A stretch of DNA of 64,000 nucleotides from Prostheceraeus crozeri (lineage: Eukaryota > Platyhelminthes > Polycladida > Euryleptidae): positions 62,001 to 126,000 of the forward strand of contig CAJQUW010002133.1 in NCBI GenBank assembly GCA_907163375.1, in the 5' to 3' direction. Each line of letters opens with the position of its first letter. Positions within the stretch are counted from its first letter, which is position 1. This document shows positions 59,502 to 64,000 of this stretch, one piece after another. The notes beneath the pieces were generated by a model. It saw only the letters and a program-made list of their open reading frames with translations. It made no database searches and was not told the DNA's origin. Made by a program: the position numbers and the translations under genes.

Positions 59502-60830
59502 CTATCCTGGCCATCTTTCCATTAAGAATTTCGATAGAATATTTACATCTTCTAGCAATAAACCATAAGCCATCAATGAAGTTGTGGAATCTTTTTTTTC
59601 AATATTAATTGTTACATCACAACCAGTCTTGATAATATCTTCAGATTGTGCACTTAAATCGAAACAGAAAACAGGATATAAATGTCTCCAATCTCCAGGA
59701 GTTAATTGTGGTTCAACTCCAAATTCTATACAAAGATTTCGATAAGAATCATATCCTTCCATAAATTGATTATTGGTATCATCGAATCTTAATGGATCAA
59801 TTGGATATCGGGTTTGATTTAATGAAACTTGTAAACTTCGAATTGTATTAATATGGAAGAGATTATTGTTCTTATCAAAACTTGGAGAATTATTTCTTTG
59901 AAAAGTTAGTAATAAATATCTTGGTGTATTCGCAGTTCTAGTAAAATGCCAGTTAAATCTTTGTTCGGAAAAAGTTACTGAACTAGCAGTTCTCTTTAGA
60001 AAATTTACTGGAATTGGTTTGTTAGTATTTAATCTTTTTGCAATAGCTGTTTCAATCTCTAAACTAGGAGTAATATGCTTAATCCACCATTCAAGTCTAT
60101 CAATTTTTAAATATGCATTTTTTCCAGTTTTACCAAAAAAGATTAATTCATTATTTGCCGTACGATGAATTATTAATTTAAATTTTAGTTGATATGATAT
60201 TTTATCATAATCTAAATATCCGAATAATGGAGACAATGACCAATTTACTATTTGCTTACTTTTCTGGTTAAACTCACGTCTTTCTTTATATGCATCATTA
60301 TTTGTTTTATTTAAATGTTTTGCAATATTTTCTACATCTTTCGCAATTCCTGCTGAATCTGTTCCAGCGTGAGTTAAATCATCAACAATTATACCATCAT
60401 TAGTATCAGGAAACCAACCTTCGATTTCATACTTTTTATTATTTTCACCAATTGTTACAAATCTAAGCATTGTATCAATTACACCTGGAGAATCACTTAT
60501 TGTTTCTATATTTTGAGTTGCAACATCTAAACGCATTTGTGTAAATAATCTTGGAAAGAAATTATTCTCTAGTGCAATATTATCGGTATCAGGTAATGGT
60601 GTTGTAAAATTAGCATCACTATATAAAGAATATTCACAATGTAAAAACGAAACAGGTAAATATATATAACTCTGCTGATTATCAACTTCAAAAATTAAAT
60701 CACCTCCAGTATTTACTCTACTGGAAGATCCGGGATTCATAGCAATTCTTATATAGTCATTCTTTTTTTGATTATTACTGACGAACGGAGGATCGTCTAA
60801 TCTAAATTTATTTTCGATAAGCGAAGACAT
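59502..60830 (-). CDS. Capsid protein of the second element
   Basis: The start is placed at MSSLIENKF (60830); an upstream in-frame ATG adds 14 residues. About 442 residues, beta-rich. Landmarks are NFFPRLFTQMRLD, IEGWFPDTNDG, SLSPLFGYLDY, WIKHITPSLEIE, RFNWHFTRTANTPRYLLLTFQ, LNQTRYP, and YPVFCFDLSAQSEDI. I recognise this pattern from capsid-like proteins of Polinton-like elements in invertebrates. It is not similar to the 29901 capsid at sequence level. Probably the major capsid protein. Confidence 0.75.
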   Translation of the reverse strand: MSSLIENKFRLDDPPFVSNNQKKNDYIRIAMNPGSSSRVNTGGDLIFEVDNQQSYIYLPVSFLHCEYSLYSDANFTTPLPDTDNIALENNFFPRLFTQMRLDVATQNIETISDSPGVIDTMLRFVTIGENNKKYEIEGWFPDTNDGIIVDDLTHAGTDSAGIAKDVENIAKHLNKTNNDAYKERREFNQKSKQIVNWSLSPLFGYLDYDKISYQLKFKLIIHRTANNELIFFGKTGKNAYLKIDRLEWWIKHITPSLEIETAIAKRLNTNKPIPVNFLKRTASSVTFSEQRFNWHFTRTANTPRYLLLTFQRNNSPSFDKNNNLFHINTIRSLQVSLNQTRYPIDPLRFDDTNNQFMEGYDSYRNLCIEFGVEPQLTPGDWRHLYPVFCFDLSAQSEDIIKTGCDVTINIEKKDSTTSLMAYGLLLEDVNILSKFLMERWPG

Positions 60831-60894
60831 TTTTATAAAAAATAATTTGACTTTTTGTTTTTTCTCACACACAGAAAAAATTTTTACTAAAATA

Positions 60895-61009
60895 TAATTT
60901 TAGAATTTTACCAAAAAAAGTTTACCAAAAAAATTTTACTAAAAAAATTTTACTAAAAAAAAAATTTAATAAACAATTTTACTAAAAAATTTTACTAAAA
61001 AAAATTTTA
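60895..61009. repeat. TTTTACTAAAAAAA tandem repeat
   Basis: About eight units of TTTTACTAAAAAA/TTTACCAAAAAA lie upstream of the capsid gene. Confidence 0.8.
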
Positions 61010-61612
61010 CTAAAAAACATAATTTTGGAATTTTGCTAGACCAGCTCCGCTACAGCTTTGCTGGTTAGACCGAAGGTTGCTGTTAACACCATTACCTCTT
61101 ATTTCTTCAATTGAACGAACCGTAGGTTCAATTGAACGTTTTATGGCTACGCCTGATTTCTTCTTATGTTTACTATCAGACGGAGCTCCGCTCCTCAAGG
61201 TTTCCCCAACAGCTATGTTAGCAATTTTATTTTTTGTTTCCTCTGAAAGGTTTTTTAAATTTTTTAGTTCTTCAGAATCATTCCTAAGTTTACGAATAGC
61301 TTCTAGTTGTTTTAATTCGTTTTGAGACTTAACAGCATTTGATATTGCACTAGCTGTACTACCTATAGCAGCTGCTCCTTTTGCAGCAGATGTAATCAAA
61401 TCTTTATTATTTTTAATTAAGTTAACGATACTTCCAATACCAGAGAAGATGCCAGCTCCTTCCGTGTGAACGGCACCTGCGGTGCCTAGGAACTTTTGTG
61501 TTCCGACTGTTTCTCTATTATCATAATGGTAAACAGATTTCATAGATGGTTCATGAGCAATTTTTTGATTTGAAGCAAAATGTTTAAGATTGTGTTTATA
61601 AATTATAGGCAT
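61010..61612 (-). CDS. pVI-like amphipathic minor virion protein
   Basis: 200 residues. The segment GAGIFSGIGSIVNLIKNNKDLITSAAKGAA and an Ala/Ser-rich helix (IGSTASAISNAVKSQ) resemble the membrane-active part of adenovirus pVI and related Polinton proteins. Four GC-rich palindromes lie in the gene and encode short polar inserts (RSIEPTVRSIE; LRSGAPSD). Confidence 0.65.
   Translation of the reverse strand: MPIIYKHNLKHFASNQKIAHEPSMKSVYHYDNRETVGTQKFLGTAGAVHTEGAGIFSGIGSIVNLIKNNKDLITSAAKGAAAIGSTASAISNAVKSQNELKQLEAIRKLRNDSEELKNLKNLSEETKNKIANIAVGETLRSGAPSDSKHKKKSGVAIKRSIEPTVRSIEEIRGNGVNSNLRSNQQSCSGAGLAKFQNYVF
61107..61139. repeat. In-gene palindrome flanked by a duplicated 12-mer
   Basis: TTCAATTGAACG occurs on both sides of the core of GAACCGTAGGTTC (61117-61129). 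The host gene gains a repeated RSIE peptide. Confidence 0.85.
61182..61194. repeat. GGAG-CTCCG-CTCC palindrome in gene
   Basis: Falls in the pVI-like gene and keeps the frame open. A similar GGCACC-TGC-GGTGCC lies at 61472-61486 in the same gene. Confidence 0.8.
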
Positions 61613-61649
61613 TTTTTAGGATTAAATTTGACTTTTGGGAAAAAATATT

Positions 61650-61715
61650 TACGTTAATGTTTGCGCTAAGATTTACGTTTATGATCAAGATTTACGTTTA
61701 TGATCAAGATTTACG
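61650..61715. repeat. AAGATTTACGTTTATGATC tandem repeat
   Basis: Three units of about 19 bp lie between the pVI-like gene and the next gene. Confidence 0.85.
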
Positions 61716-62048
61716 TTTGTAAATGGACAACAACTTCGAGATAACTTTATTAATTGACTGTTGCACTTTATCTATTGCGTCAAGCAGCGTGTGATGTACT
61801 TTAATTTCTTTTCTATTAACTTGCATTTTCTGCTGATTAATCTTCAATGCCGTTTTAAGTGCATTTAACTTAATTTTAAGAACATCTAATTGTCTTTTAA
61901 CAGAATCTAACTGTTCTTTATTTTCTTTAGAGTTTTCTTGTAAATTTTTCTTTAATTCATTTTCTAAATTGATTTTAAGAGTTTTCATTTTATCAACTTT
62001 TTCATTAAGTGAGTTTACTTCATTTATTATTCTATTCATCTTTTTCAT
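61704..62048 (-). CDS. Coiled-coil protein, 114 aa
   Basis: Heptad pattern throughout (VNSLNEKVDKMKTLKINLEN; LDSVKRQLDVLKIKLNALK). Downstream of, and similar in style to, the fibre-like gene; it may be another part of a trimeric spike. No enzyme motif. Confidence 0.55.
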   Translation of the reverse strand: MKKMNRIINEVNSLNEKVDKMKTLKINLENELKKNLQENSKENKEQLDSVKRQLDVLKIKLNALKTALKINQQKMQVNRKEIKVHHTLLDAIDKVQQSINKVISKLLSIYKRKS

Positions 62049-62110
62049 TTGTTGAGTAATTTTAGAACTTAATTCATCAACACTTTTTTGGAATGTAGTT
62101 TGTAACTGCT

Positions 62111-62590
62111 TTAAATTTTTTTAATTCTTTCAGGAAGTTTTTCTATTTCATCTTCTAATTGTTCTTTTAACATTTTTATCTGATGTTTATTTTTAATGAC
62201 TGCAGATTTTAAATTTATAGAAAGTAATATTAAAATTTTTGATTGTTCTGAAATCTTTTTAAAAAGTTTTGCTATATCTGCTTCTAGCTCTCTATCCTTT
62301 TTATCAAGTTTTAATAATTTTTCGTTTAATGATTTGTCATTAAGTTTAAGCAACTTCAATTCATTCATCAGTGGAACCAAAACATCGTTTATATATTTTT
62401 CTTTTAAGTCATTGATTTGTGTATCAACATATTGTTTATTTGTTAACTCTGTATTTTGTTGCGGAAGAATAGAAAGATGCAATGGACCAGATAAAACGTC
62501 TCCAGTTTTCATGATATAATTTTCTATCTCTATTTCTAATTCACGATTATTCGGGATATATGCACCTCCACCAACATTTGGTAACATCAT
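62111..62590 (-). CDS. Fibre-like trimeric coiled-coil protein
   Basis: 159 residues. The N-terminus ends in YIMKTGDVLSGPLHLSILPQ, then NTELTNKQYVDTQINDLK. The M-x-G-x-L-x-G-P-L-x-L...N-K-x-Y-V-D pattern is known from bacteriophage tail-fibre and similar trimeric spike proteins. A long coiled coil follows. It could be the vertex fibre of the particle. Confidence 0.6.
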   Translation of the reverse strand: MMLPNVGGGAYIPNNRELEIEIENYIMKTGDVLSGPLHLSILPQQNTELTNKQYVDTQINDLKEKYINDVLVPLMNELKLLKLNDKSLNEKLLKLDKKDRELEADIAKLFKKISEQSKILILLSINLKSAVIKNKHQIKMLKEQLEDEIEKLPERIKKI

Positions 62591-62599
62591 TTTTTAACA

Positions 62600-62665
62600 A
62601 TAAAAAAATAAATTTTTTTCTGATAAAAATAAAAAAATAAAATTTTTTCTAATAAAAATAAAAAA
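62600..62665. repeat. Bidirectional AT-rich promoter-like repeat
   Basis: Two units of TTTTTTCTRATAAAAATAAAAAAATAAA lie between the divergent 62590 (minus) and 62666 (plus) genes. Confidence 0.7.
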
Positions 62666-64000
62666 ATGGAAAAACCAAATTTAAAAAAATTATATTCGTC
62701 CGCATCATCCTGTTCTTCTTATTCGACGAGATCAACGGGATTTGAAAATAAATGTTTTGATAATAATAATAATAATAATCCATGTATAGATGTTAATATT
62801 TTATTTCAATTACAAGCCGAAATATTTAGAGAACAGACTAAAGGTTTACCTTCTATAGAAACTAACTATTGTTTATTTCCGGGTGATCCATTTATTAAAT
62901 TTATGGAGATTGTAAGTAAATATAATGATGTAGCTTATGTTGAATTAAATAAAGAAAATATGGTTATAATAGGTCATAATAACGTTTATGGTTTTATTAG
63001 AGCAGTGTTACCAATTAGTAATACTGAATGGATAGAAAATAAAATTATTAATTATATTAATGTTAGAGAATTAGTTAAAGAATTAAAATCTTTTTCCAAA
63101 GAAAAAATTAGATTATTTGTTGACGATCAAAATCAATATAACATTCACATAGAGAGTAAAAAACATATTGAAGAATTATTATGTCAAGTTTATTATAGAG
63201 ACACAATTTATAAACAAGAAACATTAGAAATGCCGCAAAGATATGATGATGATACATATATAGGATTGTATTCCAATTTAAATATTAATTTATTAAAATC
63301 TTACATAAATGGTTTAGCTCAACAAGAGAAAATTTATATGTGGACTACACCTTATACTATTAACAATGACCATAATCATAATAAACGAACCGAAGGTTCT
63401 AGGGCTTTGCCCGATCTTAAAGTATCTTATGATAATAATGATAATAATATAGATGATAATAATATAGATGATGATAATATAGATGATGATTCTGAAACAC
63501 CTGAAAAAGGTGTAAATGGTAAAAAAGATTATAAAAATATTAGTAATTATAAAAATTTATCTAAATTTCATTTTCTTACAATTGAAAATAATAATGATGG
63601 TATAGTTGAAGATACTGTTAGACAACTATGTGTCGGGTCTACAAAATTTAAATTAGGATTTACATCTAATCAATTTAAAATTTTATCATCTTTAATAAAA
63701 ACTAAAAGTGATTCAGATTATGGTGGTGTTATTAAATTTTCCAAAAGAGATCAAAGACCAATATTTTTCTCTATTATATTATTATCAGATAAAAGATGTA
63801 ATTTAGAGTTAGATATACCAATAAGAGAATGGTATCCTATCAGGGAATGGCATCCTATACCAAAAAGTGTAATTTATGATGTTGAAGAATCAATTTATGA
63901 TGATGATAATGAAGAATCAATTGATGATGATGATGAAGAATCAATAGTTAGTGAAAATAAATTTAAATTATCTTTTGATAAAACGTTATATGATGAAACT
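62666..64000 (+). CDS. Unrecognised protein, runs off the window
   Basis: Open for at least 445 codons from MEKPNLKKLYSSASSCSSYS. Asn- and Asp-rich low-complexity stretches (NNNNNN; repeated NIDD units near 63440-63490; DDDDEESI near the end) lie between ordered segments such as VIIGHNNVYGFIRAVLPISN and FHFLTIENNN. Two palindromes in the gene (63387-63399 and 63402-63412) encode KRTEGSRALPDL. No family recognised; the stop lies beyond the window. Confidence 0.6.
   Translation, partial: MEKPNLKKLYSSASSCSSYSTRSTGFENKCFDNNNNNNPCIDVNILFQLQAEIFREQTKGLPSIETNYCLFPGDPFIKFMEIVSKYNDVAYVELNKENMVIIGHNNVYGFIRAVLPISNTEWIENKIINYINVRELVKELKSFSKEKIRLFVDDQNQYNIHIESKKHIEELLCQVYYRDTIYKQETLEMPQRYDDDTYIGLYSNLNINLLKSYINGLAQQEKIYMWTTPYTINNDHNHNKRTEGSRALPDLKVSYDNNDNNIDDNNIDDDNIDDDSETPEKGVNGKKDYKNISNYKNLSKFHFLTIENNNDGIVEDTVRQLCVGSTKFKLGFTSNQFKILSSLIKTKSDSDYGGVIKFSKRDQRPIFFSIILLSDKRCNLELDIPIREWYPIREWHPIPKSVIYDVEESIYDDDNEESIDDDDEESIVSENKFKLSFDKTLYDET
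63387..63412. repeat. Twin in-gene palindromes
   Basis: GAACC-GAA-GGTTC (63387-63399) and GGGC-TTT-GCCC (63402-63412) are the only GC-rich spots in this part of the gene. Confidence 0.85.

Larger units (their letters stand above)
54997..64000. mobile_element. Left part of an AT-rich Polinton-like (adintovirus-like) element
   Basis: From about 54,997 the DNA becomes extremely AT-rich and carries a virus-like gene set: protease, PLA2-integrase, pX-like protein, capsid protein, pVI-like protein, fibre-like proteins and an unfinished gene at the window end. The left boundary is set at a 16-bp perfect hairpin; the right end and TIR are outside the window. The visible large genes are open, so this copy looks young or whole as far as it can be seen. 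It is not close to the 23783-48637 Polinton in sequence or gene order. A contig misjoin with a free virus cannot be excluded. Confidence 0.8.

Overview
This is animal nuclear DNA, probably from a marine invertebrate. Evidence: a spliced secreted-protein exon (22996-23272, phase-1 GTAAGT donor), non-LTR and Penelope-like retroelements, piggyBac, Chapaev-type and Tc1-type DNA transposons, and two Polinton-class elements. There are no bacterial operons. The octamer TAGGCCTA recurs in the host DNA, but the phylum cannot be fixed. Host DNA is AT-rich; the large Polinton is clearly less AT-rich, and the second element at the right edge is far more AT-rich than either.

Layout. 1-3000: no gene recognised. 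3300-9100: two Penelope-like remnants separated by a chimeric piggyBac region whose two ends look like different families. 9894-13427: a 3.5-kb Chapaev-type transposon with 394-bp terminal inverted repeats (TIRs) and a 4-bp target duplication. 13530-17518: piggyBac debris and a non-LTR retrotransposon that was split by a second, smaller Chapaev-type element (14149-16075). 20055-21264: a decayed Tc1-type transposase gene that keeps a clean GT-AG intron. 22996-23272: a host signal-peptide plus coiled-coil first exon. 23783-48637: a 24.9-kb Polinton with 261-bp TIRs and a perfect 6-bp target duplication (TGTGAC). 49356-52290: a piggyBac with matching ends and a nearly open transposase. 54106-54453: a foldback element. 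54997 to the window end: the left part of a second, unrelated, very AT-rich Polinton-like (adintovirus-like) element.

The Polinton looks young and close to whole, with perhaps two or three breaks. It carries the expected set: protein-primed-type PolB, integrase with chromodomain, packaging ATPase, adenain-like protease, major capsid protein and penton-type minor capsid proteins (three related copies). It also carries accessory genes: a TBP-fold protein, a UBA-RING protein resembling the tail of IAPs, a DEDDh exonuclease, zinc-binding proteins that repeat the PolB N-terminal module, a collagen-like segment and several small basic or membrane proteins. Two promoter classes can be read. A TATA box about 30-37 nt before the ATG, usually behind GAGCAC repeats, precedes replication and regulatory genes. 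A YTARGT motif 26-31 nt before the ATG precedes structural genes. With a TBP-like protein in the same element, this suggests a self-encoded early/late programme.

The second element encodes a protease, a capsid protein, pX-like and pVI-like amphipathic proteins, fibre-like coiled coils, and a single frame that joins a parvovirus-type phospholipase A2 domain to an integrase. GC-rich palindromes are embedded in its AT-rich genes, mostly in frame, and a different short tandem repeat lies in front of most of its genes.
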